12,454 nucleotides of DNA, taken from the NCBI GenBank assembly GCA_002421865.1, contig DISE01000053.1, forward strand, positions 834-13,287, in the 5' to 3' direction. Positions 1-6,761 of the stretch are shown here, piece by piece. The notes beneath the pieces are model-generated. The model was not told the DNA's origin and did not search any database. It was given only the letters and a program-made list of their open reading frames with translations. Origin of the DNA: Castellaniella sp. UBA6218 (GTDB lineage Bacteria; Pseudomonadota; Gammaproteobacteria; Burkholderiales; Burkholderiaceae_B). Made by a program: the position numbers and the translations under genes. Numbering within the stretch: the first letter of the stretch is position 1; each line of letters starts with the position of its first letter.

Positions 1-476
1 TCAAGGACGACTACGACCGCAACCAGCCCCTGTGGCGGGTGCTGCCGGAATTCAGCCGTTCGCACAAGCGCTACGAGCGCATGGGGCTGCGCGATCTGTG
101 CCAGCAGATCCACGAGGCCTATCGCCACTACGATTTCGCGCGCCTGACCACGCGGGTCTATCTCAGCGACATGGTGCCCGCCATGCGTCCGGCCGACGCC
201 TATGCGCGCATGGCCCACCGCGAGGTCGAACGCGTCCAGGTCGACCAGCTCGAGGGCCGCGTCACCGGGGTGCTGCTGACGCCCTATCCGCCGGGCATCC
301 CGCTGCTGATCCCGGGCGAGCGCTTCAACCGCGACATCGTCGATTACCTGAAGTTCACCCAGGAATTCAATCAGCAGTTCCCGGGGTTCGAGACCGACGT
401 CCACGGGCTGGCCTACGAGACCGACGAGCAAGGGGTGCGGCGCTACTACGTGGACTGCATCCGCGAAGGCGCCTGA
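1..476 (+). CDS. Orn/Lys/Arg decarboxylase, C-terminal end (5' part outside window)
   Basis: This is the last 157 residues of a PLP-dependent basic amino acid decarboxylase (fold type I, Orn/Lys/Arg family). The family converts ornithine, lysine or arginine to a polyamine precursor in the cytoplasm. The open frame enters from the left edge (first full codon at base 3) and ends with TGA at 474-476. The diagnostic stretch is the C-terminal domain: VDQLEGRV, then YPPGIPLLIPGER, then FPGFETDVHG, in the order known from CadA, AdiA and SpeC. The PLP-binding lysine and the catalytic core lie upstream and cannot be seen, so the substrate (ornithine, lysine or arginine) is not decided. Full-length members have roughly 700-750 residues. 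An internal GTG at 39 is not a real start, because the homology continues to the window edge. The next gene begins only five bases after the stop, so the two may be co-transcribed. Confidence 0.88.
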   Translation, partial: KDDYDRNQPLWRVLPEFSRSHKRYERMGLRDLCQQIHEAYRHYDFARLTTRVYLSDMVPAMRPADAYARMAHREVERVQVDQLEGRVTGVLLTPYPPGIPLLIPGERFNRDIVDYLKFTQEFNQQFPGFETDVHGLAYETDEQGVRRYYVDCIREGA

Positions 477-481
477 TTTCC

Positions 482-1771
482 GTGGGGGACCGTTTCGACG
501 CGGCCGTCGTCGGCGCCGGCGCGGCCGGCATGATGGCCGCCGCCGTGGCGGCCCGGCGCGGCCTGCGGGTGGTCCTGATCGACCACGCCGAAAGGCTGGC
601 GGAAAAGATCCGCATCTCCGGGGGCGGCCGCTGCAACTTCACCAACCTGGGTGCGAGTCCCGCGCAGTTCCTGTCGCGCAATCCCGATTTCTGCCGTTCC
701 GCCCTGCGGGCCTACGGGCCGGGGGATTTCCTGGATCTGCTGCGCGCGCACCGCGTGTCCTGGCACGAAAAGCACCGGGGCCAGCTGTTCTGCGACGACT
801 CCAGCGAATCCATCATCCAGGTCCTGCGCCGCGAGTGCGAGGCGGGCGGGGTGCGCTGGCGCATGCCGTGCGCGGTCCGGGCCGTGGGCCGGGAGGCGGA
901 CGGCTTCCGGCTGGACACCGATACGGGGCCGATCCGGGCCGCCCGGCTGGTGCTGGCGACCGGCGGCATGGCGATCCCGCAGATGGGCGCCACCGACTTC
1001 AGTCTGCGGATCGCGCGCCAGTTCGGGTTGCGCATCGTCGAACCGCGTCCGGCGCTGGTGCCGCTGACTTTCGACCCGGACCAGTGGCGGCCCTATGCGG
1101 CCCTGGCCGGCGTGTCCCTGGAAGTGCGCCTGTCGCATGAAGCCGCCGCGCCCGAAGGGGGCGGGAAGCGGTCCCGCCGCCCGATGCGCGCCGAGTTCCT
1201 GGAGGATCTGCTGTTCACCCATCGCGGCCTGTCGGGACCAGGCATTCTGCAGATTTCCAGTCATTGGCGTCCCGGCGATCCGATATGCATCGATCTGTCG
1301 CCCGGCCGCGACATGGCCGAAACCCTGGTGGCCGCCAAGACGGGCGGCCGCCAGACCGTGGCCGCCGCGCTGGCCCAGGTCTGGCCCCGGCGGCTGGCCG
1401 AGGCCTGGCTCGGGGCCGCGGGCCAGGCATCCGGCGGGAACGCGGGGGGCGCCGCGGACAGGCGGGAACTCGAAGGGCTGGCCGGCCTGCGTCTGGCCGA
1501 CGCCCCCGACCGACGCCTGCGTGTCCTGGCCGGGCACATCCACGGCTGGACACTGTGGCCCACGGGCACGGCCGGCTACAAGAAGGCCGAGGTGATGAGC
1601 GGCGGCGTGGATACCGACGAACTCGATCAGCGCAGTCTGGAATCGCGCCGCTGTCCGGGCCTGCACGTGATCGGCGAGGCCGTGGACGTCACCGGCTGGC
1701 TGGGGGGCTACAACTTCCAGTGGGCCTGGTCTTCCGGCGTGGCCTGCGGGCGGGCGCTGGTGGCCGACTGA
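482..1771 (+). CDS. HI0933/YhiN (BaiN)-family FAD-binding oxidoreductase
   Basis: A 429-residue flavoprotein of the HI0933/YhiN family, whose members bind FAD through a Rossmann fold and whose physiological reaction is mostly unknown. The N-terminal dinucleotide motif is GAGAAG (residues 11-16), followed by the family signature EKIRISGGGRCNFTN (about 41-55). The C-terminal FAD-binding block reads GYKKAEVMSGGV, then GLHVIGEAVDVTGWLGGYNFQWAWSSG near residues 360-420, as in the family. I chose the GTG at 482 because the FAD motif begins within ten residues of it, as in relatives, and a GAAGG sequence lies at 465-469. The frame stays open upstream to base 32, but that extension lies inside the decarboxylase gene in another frame and has no homology. 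The family has been called aminoacetone oxidase or BaiN-like; neither activity should be assumed. It probably shares a transcript with the decarboxylase. Confidence 0.9.
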   Translation: MGDRFDAAVVGAGAAGMMAAAVAARRGLRVVLIDHAERLAEKIRISGGGRCNFTNLGASPAQFLSRNPDFCRSALRAYGPGDFLDLLRAHRVSWHEKHRGQLFCDDSSESIIQVLRRECEAGGVRWRMPCAVRAVGREADGFRLDTDTGPIRAARLVLATGGMAIPQMGATDFSLRIARQFGLRIVEPRPALVPLTFDPDQWRPYAALAGVSLEVRLSHEAAAPEGGGKRSRRPMRAEFLEDLLFTHRGLSGPGILQISSHWRPGDPICIDLSPGRDMAETLVAAKTGGRQTVAAALAQVWPRRLAEAWLGAAGQASGGNAGGAADRRELEGLAGLRLADAPDRRLRVLAGHIHGWTLWPTGTAGYKKAEVMSGGVDTDELDQRSLESRRCPGLHVIGEAVDVTGWLGGYNFQWAWSSGVACGRALVAD

Positions 1772-1851
1772 TCGCCGGGCGGCCTCGAGCGGGCAGCGCC
1801 GGCCCGGTGACGATAGAATCGTCCAGTATCCATTGTCATCGGAGGACGGAC
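1772..1851. other. Intergenic region with imperfect hairpin before the CoA-transferase gene
   Basis: These 80 bases separate the flavoprotein gene from the CoA-transferase gene. A long-range inverted repeat pairs 1772-1780 with 1802-1810 (TCGCCGGGC with GCCCGGTGA, one G-T pair, 21-base loop). It could fold in RNA just after the flavoprotein stop codon, but no T-run follows, so it is not a convincing intrinsic terminator. The right half of the region carries the possible promoter and dyad listed separately. Confidence 0.3.
1809..1823 (+). promoter_or_regulatory. Dyad over a possible -10 element of the CoA-transferase gene
   Basis: GACGAT-AGA-ATCGTC is a perfect 15-bp inverted repeat with 6-bp arms. 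It contains TAGAAT (1814-1819), which resembles a sigma-70 -10 box. It lies about 30 bases before the CoA-transferase start codon. No good -35 hexamer is visible 16-18 bases upstream (the sequence there is GC-rich), so the promoter would need activation or may not be real. A dyad over a -10 is a typical place for a repressor operator, but no regulator is identified. Confidence 0.35.
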
Positions 1852-3036
1852 ATGCGCAAACCCCTGGACGGCATCCGGGTGCTGGAAATGGGCCAGCTCA
1901 TCGCCGGACCGTTCGCCGCCAAGATCCTGGGCGAATTCGGCGCCGAGGTCATCAAGATCGAACCCCCCGGCCAGGGCGATCCCCTGCGCAACTGGCGCCT
2001 GCTGCACGAGGGCACCTCGGTCTGGTGGCAGGTGCAGTCGCGCAACAAACAGTCCGTGACCCTGGACCTGCGCCAGCCGGAAATCCAGGCCGTCGTGCGC
2101 CGCCTGGCCGCCGAATGCGACGTGGTGGTCGAAAACTTCAAGCCGGGCACTCTGGAATCCTGGGGTCTGGGCTGGGACGACCTGCGCGCCGTCAACCCGC
2201 GCCTGGTCATGCTGCGCGTGTCGGGCTACGGCCAGACCGGCCCCTATCGCGACCGGCCCGGCTTCGGCGTGGTGGCCGAGGCCATGGGCGGCCTGCGGCA
2301 TCTCAGCGGCGAACCGGGGCGCACGCCCGTGCGCGTGGGCGTGTCCATCGGCGATTCCCTGTCGGCCCTGCACGGCGTCATCGGCGTGCTGCTGGCGCTG
2401 CGTGCGCGCGACCGCGACGGCGCGGGCCAGATGATCGATGTGGCGTTGTACGAGTCGGTCTTCAACATGATGGAAAGCCTGTTGCCCGAATACGCCGTGT
2501 TCGGCGAGGTCCGCCAGCCGGCCGGGAGCAGCCTGCCGGGCATCGCGCCCAGCAATGCCTATGCCTGCCGCGACGGCTATGTGCTGATCGCCGGCAACGG
2601 CGACAGCATTTTCCGGCGGCTGATGCAGGCCATCGGCCGGCCGGACCTGGGAGACGACCCGGCCCTGGCGCACAACGCCGGGCGCGTCGCCCGGGTCGCG
2701 GACATCGACGGCGCCATCGGCGACTGGGCCGCGACGCGCACCCAGGACGAGGTGCTGGAAATCCTGAACGCGGCGCGCATTCCGGCGGGGCGCATCTACG
2801 ACATCGCCGACATCGCCGCCGACCCGCACTACCGGGCCCGCGACATGATCCTGGACCAGCCGCTGCCCGACGGCACACCCTGCCAGGTCCCCGGGATCGT
2901 GCCGAAATTGTCGGCCACCCCGGGCGGCATCGACCGCCCCGCGCCGACGCTGGGCCAGGATACCGATACCGTGCTGGAACGGCTGGGCGTCGATGCGGAC
3001 ACGCGCGCACGCTGGCGTGAACAGGGCTATATCTGA
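1852..3036 (+). CDS. CaiB/BaiF class III CoA-transferase
   Basis: A 394-residue family III acyl-CoA transferase, which moves CoA between carboxylic acids in the cytoplasm and works as an interlocked dimer. The N-terminus (PLDGIRVLEMGQLIAGPFA, residues 4-22) and the segments LGEFGAEVIKIEPPGQGDPLR (27-46) and DVVVENFKPGTLESWGLG (90-107) are classic for the family. The conserved aspartate that forms the aspartyl-CoA intermediate is most likely D168 in the context GVSIGDSLS. The motif GAGQMIDVALYES follows at 190-202. Length matches the usual 390-410 residues. The ATG at 1852 is supported by GGAGGA at 1841-1846. The donor and acceptor acids cannot be read from sequence; relatives act on oxalate, succinate, carnitine, bile acids and others. 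The gene stands apart by 80 and 74 bases from its neighbours and could be its own transcription unit. Confidence 0.93.
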   Translation: MRKPLDGIRVLEMGQLIAGPFAAKILGEFGAEVIKIEPPGQGDPLRNWRLLHEGTSVWWQVQSRNKQSVTLDLRQPEIQAVVRRLAAECDVVVENFKPGTLESWGLGWDDLRAVNPRLVMLRVSGYGQTGPYRDRPGFGVVAEAMGGLRHLSGEPGRTPVRVGVSIGDSLSALHGVIGVLLALRARDRDGAGQMIDVALYESVFNMMESLLPEYAVFGEVRQPAGSSLPGIAPSNAYACRDGYVLIAGNGDSIFRRLMQAIGRPDLGDDPALAHNAGRVARVADIDGAIGDWAATRTQDEVLEILNAARIPAGRIYDIADIAADPHYRARDMILDQPLPDGTPCQVPGIVPKLSATPGGIDRPAPTLGQDTDTVLERLGVDADTRARWREQGYI

Positions 3037-3037
3037 A

Positions 3038-3074
3038 GCCCGGGGGCGATGGGGTAGCATGTCGTCTCCCGGGC
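3038..3074 (+). terminator. Possible weak terminator hairpin after the CoA-transferase gene
   Basis: GCCCGGGGG (3038-3046) can pair with CTCCCGGGC (3066-3074), giving a nine-pair stem with one G-T pair and a 19-base loop, starting directly after the CoA-transferase stop codon. There is no T-run after it, so an intrinsic terminator is uncertain. It may be a stabilising 3' hairpin instead. Confidence 0.25.
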
Positions 3075-3110
3075 CATCAGGCGCGAACCACAAGGAAAAA
3101 GGAGATTGGC

Positions 3111-4124
3111 GTGAGAGCGGTTGGATATGTGGACAGTCTGCCCATCGAAGACGAGCGGTCGCTGTTTGATTTTGAATGCCCGGTCCCGGAACCCGGCCCC
3201 CGGGATCTGCTGGTCAGGGTTGAAGCCGTAGCGGTCAATCCACGGGACATCAAAAGCCGCAACACTTTGCGGGGCACGCCGGAACAGCCGCGGATCATCG
3301 GTTATGACGCCTCCGGCGTGGTCGAACGGGTGGGCAAGGACGTGACGCTGTTCCGTCCCGGCGATGCGGTGTTCTATGCCGGTGTGCTCGACCGGCCGGG
3401 TTCCAATGCGCAGTTTCAGCGGGTCGATGAACGGATCGTGGGGCATAAGCCGGCCACGCTCAGTCATGCGATGGCAGCTTCCTTGCCGCTGACGTCGTTG
3501 ACAGCGTATGAGATGCTGTTCGACCGTCTAGAGGTCGATGTGCCGCGCCCGGCCTTGCCAGGGCGGTCGATCCTGATTCTGGGCGGCGCGGGTGGCGTGC
3601 CGTCGATGGCGATCCAGCTGGCCCGCAGAGCGGGTCTGACCGTGCTGGCCACCGCATCGCGCCCCGAAAGTGCCGCCTGGGTCCGTGATTTGGGTGCGGA
3701 TCATGTGATCGATCACAGTCAGCCGCTGGAAGCGCAGGTACGGCAACTGGGATTCAAGACGGTCGATTATGTTTTTTCGTCTTACACCAGCACCCAGGCC
3801 TGGGCCGAGATCGCTCGCTTCATCACCCCTCAGGGCCGCTTCGGCCTGATCGACGACCCCGATCCGCTGGATTTGCGGCCCTACAAATCCAAGTGCGTGT
3901 CCTTCCACTGGGAGGCCATGTTCACGCGGCCGATGCAAGACACGCCCGACATGATCCGTCAGCATGAAATCCTGAATGAAATCGCCCGTCTCGCGGATGC
4001 CGGGGAAATCCGCGCCACCCGGACACGTGAGCTGGGGCCGATCAATGCCGCCAACCTGAGAGCAGCTCATGCGCTCATTGAAGGCGGCCACACCATCGGC
4101 AAGATCGTCCTGTCGGGGTTCTGA
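3111..4124 (+). CDS. Zinc-less MDR alcohol dehydrogenase/quinone oxidoreductase-like protein
   Basis: A 337-residue medium-chain dehydrogenase/reductase of the 'zinc-type alcohol dehydrogenase-like' subgroup, expected to reduce or oxidise a carbonyl, quinone or enone with NADPH in the cytoplasm. The GroES-like half carries AVNPRDIKSR (41-50) and the GYDASGVVERVG segment (64-75). The catalytic zinc ligands of true alcohol dehydrogenases are absent: the NPRDIK sequence stands where they put cysteine, as in quinone oxidoreductases. The nucleotide-binding half has GGAGGVPSMAIQLAR (158-172). The C-terminal block from KCVSFHWEAMF to KIVLSGF is typical of this subgroup. The GTG start is backed by AAGGAAAAAGGAG at 3092-3104. 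Its codons are less GC-rich than those of the two genes upstream. It converges with the LysR gene, separated by 34 bases with no clear shared terminator. Substrate unknown. Confidence 0.88.
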   Translation: MRAVGYVDSLPIEDERSLFDFECPVPEPGPRDLLVRVEAVAVNPRDIKSRNTLRGTPEQPRIIGYDASGVVERVGKDVTLFRPGDAVFYAGVLDRPGSNAQFQRVDERIVGHKPATLSHAMAASLPLTSLTAYEMLFDRLEVDVPRPALPGRSILILGGAGGVPSMAIQLARRAGLTVLATASRPESAAWVRDLGADHVIDHSQPLEAQVRQLGFKTVDYVFSSYTSTQAWAEIARFITPQGRFGLIDDPDPLDLRPYKSKCVSFHWEAMFTRPMQDTPDMIRQHEILNEIARLADAGEIRATRTRELGPINAANLRAAHALIEGGHTIGKIVLSGF

Positions 4125-4158
4125 CCGCCGTGGCGATCATCCCCGGCCGGCTCTGGCT

Positions 4159-5109
4159 CTAGAGATACGCGGCCTTGCTTTTGCGTTGATGGGTGGCCGC
4201 GGGTGCGGGCGCGGTGTTGAATTCCTGTTTGCGTTCCAGCAGCCAGTCGCAGAACAGCTGAACCAGGCGCGAATCTTTTTTGTGTTCCGGGTAGACGAAA
4301 CAGTAGCGTTTTTCATGCCGCAGCTCGATGTCGAACGGGATGATCAGGTCCTGCCGGTGGATCTCGTTTTCCACATAGAAACGGGGGACGAGTCCCGCAC
4401 CCAGGCCGGAGCGTGCCGCCTCGATGATCATGCCGTACATATCGAACCGGATGCCCAGCGCGGATGTGCCCCGGGCGTCCTGCCCGGACAGTTCGAACCA
4501 GTGCCGCCAGGCCTCCGGACGGGTGGATTTGTGCAACAGGGGGATGCGCAGCAGGTCTTCGGGGGCCGTGAGCTGCGACACGTCGAAGAATGCGGGGTTG
4601 ACGACCGGAACCAGGCGTTCTTCGAACAGGTCCACTTTGGCCACGCCCGTCCAGCTGGGGTGCTCGAAATGCAGGGCGGCGTCGAATTGCGTGTCCTGGA
4701 ACAGAAAAGGCAGCGGCTTTTCCGTCATGTTGATCGTGATGTTCGGGTGCCGGTTCTGGAAACTGCGCAGCCGGGGCATGAGCCAGCGGTTGGCGAATGT
4801 GGGCAGCACGGCCAGTTCCAGGACGCCGTCATTGCCCTTGTTGTTCATCAGGGACAGGGTGTGCGCTTCGAGATCGGCCAGGCTTTTGCTGATGTTCTGC
4901 AGATAGGCGCGACCCATGTCGTTCAGGATGACCTGTCTTTTGACGCGCGTGAACAGCTTGAGTTCCAGATATTGCTCCAGGGCTGCGATCTGCCGGCTGA
5001 TGGCGCTTTCCGTCAGACAGAGTTCGTTGGCTGCCCGGGCGAAGCTGCCGTGCCGGGCGGCGGCTTCGAAGACGGCGAGAGCGGTCGTGTTGGGGATTTT
5101 TCGACGCAT
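4159..5109 (-). CDS. LysR-family transcriptional regulator (GcvA-like)
   Basis: A 316-residue LysR-type regulator encoded on the minus strand. Residues about 8-65 form the winged helix-turn-helix: TALAVFEAAARHGSFARAA, then LCLTESAISRQIAALEQYL, then LFTR. The rest is the periplasmic-binding-protein-like effector domain (about 90-290), with the conserved GLGAGLVPRFYVENE segment. I chose the ATG at 5109 because AGGAG (plus-strand 5116-5120) lies six bases upstream and because relatives begin at MRRKIPNTTAL. The frame is open to 5148 with TTG and ATG codons, but no ribosome site precedes them and they fall inside the palindromic operator. The gene diverges from the aldehyde dehydrogenase operon across a 128-base region, the classic arrangement for a LysR protein that activates its neighbour and represses itself (inference). 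The C-terminal tail (TAPAPAATHQRKSKAAYL) is extra and basic. The inducer is unknown. Confidence 0.93.
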   Translation of the reverse strand: MRRKIPNTTALAVFEAAARHGSFARAANELCLTESAISRQIAALEQYLELKLFTRVKRQVILNDMGRAYLQNISKSLADLEAHTLSLMNNKGNDGVLELAVLPTFANRWLMPRLRSFQNRHPNITINMTEKPLPFLFQDTQFDAALHFEHPSWTGVAKVDLFEERLVPVVNPAFFDVSQLTAPEDLLRIPLLHKSTRPEAWRHWFELSGQDARGTSALGIRFDMYGMIIEAARSGLGAGLVPRFYVENEIHRQDLIIPFDIELRHEKRYCFVYPEHKKDSRLVQLFCDWLLERKQEFNTAPAPAATHQRKSKAAYL

Positions 5110-5115
5110 GCCCGG

Positions 5116-5120
5116 CTCCT
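5116..5120 (-). promoter_or_regulatory. Ribosome binding site deciding the LysR start
   Basis: On the minus strand the sequence reads CAGGAG, then CCGGGC, then ATG. The purine core is six bases from the ATG at 5109. This favours that start over the upstream TTG/ATG codons at 5145-5148, which have only AT-rich sequence before them. Confidence 0.7.
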
Positions 5121-5126
5121 GATCCG

Positions 5127-5152
5127 ATAGTTGATGAAACCTCATCAACTAT
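5127..5152. promoter_or_regulatory. Perfect 11-bp-arm palindrome, likely LysR primary operator
   Basis: ATAGTTGATGA (5127-5137), spacer AACC, TCATCAACTAT (5142-5152): an uninterrupted 26-bp inverted repeat, the strongest dyad in the window. It lies between the divergent LysR and aldehyde dehydrogenase genes, 18 bases from the LysR start codon. Its centre (5139.5) is about 62 bases before the transcription start expected from the promoter proposed at 5167-5195. LysR proteins usually place their high-affinity recognition site at about -65, so the position fits activation of the operon and blocking of lysR itself. Binding is inferred, not shown. Confidence 0.72.
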
Positions 5153-5167
5153 TGAATATTAATCAAT
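5151..5167. promoter_or_regulatory. Second dyad with T-N11-A pattern, possible LysR activation site
   Basis: ATTGA-N7-TCAAT is a 17-bp dyad centred at 5159. It contains a symmetric T-N11-A (T5153 and A5165), the known LysR-family binding pattern. It shares TTGA/TCAA half-sites with the stronger palindrome next to it, whose centre is 19.5 bp away, close to two helical turns. It abuts the proposed -35 box, as expected for an activation site contacted after inducer binding. Confidence 0.55.
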
Positions 5168-5195
5168 TTACGCATCATCTTCGGGCCATCATACT
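5167..5195 (+). promoter_or_regulatory. Predicted sigma-70 promoter of the aldehyde dehydrogenase operon
   Basis: TTTACG (5167-5172) and CATACT (5190-5195) match the -35 and -10 consensus at four of six bases each, with an ideal 17-base spacer. Transcription would begin near 5202, leaving a leader of about 36 bases before the ATG. Imperfect hexamers next to two LysR-type dyads fit an activator-dependent promoter. Confidence 0.5.
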
Positions 5196-5237
5196 CGATT
5201 CAGCCTTCCAAATTCGAGTGTCTTACACAGGAGCCCA

Positions 5238-6719
5238 ATGATGTCGCGTTACCAACTGTTCATCAACAACGAGTGGGTCGATCCGCATTCGTCCCGCTGG
5301 CTCGAAAGCCAGGATCCGTTTTCCGGAGAGGCCTGGGCCGAAGTGCCGCAAGCCGACACGGTGGATGTGGATCGCGCCGTCAAAGCGGCGGCCGATGCCT
5401 TCGTGGGCCCCTGGTCGCGCCTGTCCGCATCGGACCGCGGCTTGCTGCTCCACAAGCTGGGCGCGCTGGTCGAGCGCGATGCCGAACGGCTGGCCTACGC
5501 GGAAAGCCGTGACAACGGCAAACTGATGAGCGAAGTGCTGGGTCAGGTCAAATACATGGCCAAGTATTTCTATTACTACGGCGGCCTGGCCGACAAGATC
5601 CAGGGTTCGGTCGTGCCCATCGACAAGCCGGGCGTGTTCAACATGGTGCGCTACGAGCCCATGGGTGTCGTCGCCAGCATCACGCCCTGGAATTCGTCGC
5701 TGCTGCTGACCGCCTGGAAGCTCGGCACCGCGCTGTGTGCGGGCAATACCATCGTTTGCAAACCGTCCGAATTCACTTCGGTGTCGATGTACGAGCTGGC
5801 CAAACTGGTCGAAGAGGCCGGTTTCCCGCCGGGGGTCATCAATGTCATCAGCGGCTATGGCAAGGACATCGGCGATCACATCGTCAGTCATCCTCAGGTG
5901 GCCCGGATCGCCTTTACCGGCGGCGACGAAGCCGGCCGCAGGGTCTACACCACCGCTGCCGCGCACCTGAAACGTGTGTCGCTCGAACTGGGCGGCAAGT
6001 CGCCCAACATCATTTTCGACGACGCCGATCAGGAAAAGGCCGCCAATGGCGTGATCACCGGCATCTTTTCGGCGGGTGGCCAGACCTGCATGGCGGGCTC
6101 CCGCCTGCTGGTGCAGGAGTCGATTCACGATGAATTCGTCGAGCGTCTGCTGAAAATCACCCGTTCCGCCAAGATCGGCGATCCGAGCAAGCCAGATACG
6201 CAAATCGGCCCCGTCGCCACCCGCCCGCAGTTCGAAAAAGTCCTGCGCTACATCGATATCGCCAAGAGCGAAGGTGCGCGCTGCGTCGCTGGCGGTCGTT
6301 CCCTGGAAGGTCCGGAATACGGCGCCGGCCAGTTCGTCGAGCCGACCATTTTCGTGGACGTGGACAATTCCATGCGGATCGCCCAGGAAGAAGTCTTCGG
6401 CCCCGTGCTGTCCATCCTGCGGTTCAAGGACGAAGAGGACGCCATCCGCATCGCCAATGACATCCGCTTCGGCCTGGCGGCCGGCGTCTGGACCAAGAGC
6501 CTGCACCGCGCCATGTTGCTGTCGGAACGCCTGCGCGCCGGCACGGTGTGGATCAACAATTACCGCTCGACCAGCTACACGACGCCTTTTGGCGGTTTCA
6601 AAGACAGCGGCCTGGGCCGGGAGGGCGGTGTGGAGGCCGTCAAGGAATACATGGAAGCCAAGAGCGTCTGGATTTCCACGGACCTGAACATGCCCAACCC
6701 GTTCGTGCGTCGTTACTGA
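5238..6719 (+). CDS. NAD(P)-dependent aldehyde dehydrogenase
   Basis: A 493-residue member of the aldehyde dehydrogenase superfamily, which oxidises an aldehyde to a carboxylate with NAD(P)+ in the cytoplasm. The active-site set is complete: N152 in ITPWN, K175 in CKPSE, general base E250 in SLELGGKSPN and nucleophile C284 in GGQTCMAGSR. The Rossmann region has FTGGDEAG (227-233). The EEVFGPVLSI motif lies near residue 390 and the C-terminal PFGGFKDSGLGREGG motif near 455. Two ATG codons in tandem (5238 and 5241) follow AGGAG at 5229-5233; the second has the better spacing, so the true start may be 5241. It is the first gene of the operon facing LysR, with the flavoprotein gene 42 bases downstream. 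The pairing suggests it removes an aldehyde made from the imported substrate. Its specificity is not evident from sequence. Confidence 0.95.
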   Translation: MMSRYQLFINNEWVDPHSSRWLESQDPFSGEAWAEVPQADTVDVDRAVKAAADAFVGPWSRLSASDRGLLLHKLGALVERDAERLAYAESRDNGKLMSEVLGQVKYMAKYFYYYGGLADKIQGSVVPIDKPGVFNMVRYEPMGVVASITPWNSSLLLTAWKLGTALCAGNTIVCKPSEFTSVSMYELAKLVEEAGFPPGVINVISGYGKDIGDHIVSHPQVARIAFTGGDEAGRRVYTTAAAHLKRVSLELGGKSPNIIFDDADQEKAANGVITGIFSAGGQTCMAGSRLLVQESIHDEFVERLLKITRSAKIGDPSKPDTQIGPVATRPQFEKVLRYIDIAKSEGARCVAGGRSLEGPEYGAGQFVEPTIFVDVDNSMRIAQEEVFGPVLSILRFKDEEDAIRIANDIRFGLAAGVWTKSLHRAMLLSERLRAGTVWINNYRSTSYTTPFGGFKDSGLGREGGVEAVKEYMEAKSVWISTDLNMPNPFVRRY

Positions 6720-6761
6720 CGCACCCCGTCTCGAACAAACATCGCATAAGGAGGAAGTGCC

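Noticed and set aside
32..481. N-terminal extension of the HI0933-type flavoprotein from base 32
   Set aside because: It overlaps the decarboxylase in another frame, is Arg/Pro/Ala-rich without homology, and the FAD motif would lie far from the start instead of near residue 11.
4125..4158. Bidirectional terminator between the convergent MDR and LysR genes
   Set aside because: Only short palindromes (CCGGCCGG, CTCTAGAG) are present, with no long stem and no T-run on either strand.
4069..5130. 353-codon plus-strand frame opposite the LysR gene
   Set aside because: It is the antisense shadow of a LysR gene with clear helix-turn-helix and effector domain.
5110..5148. Longer LysR N-terminus from TTG 5148 or ATG 5145
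   Set aside because: No ribosome site precedes these codons, and the added residues do not resemble the family N-terminus.
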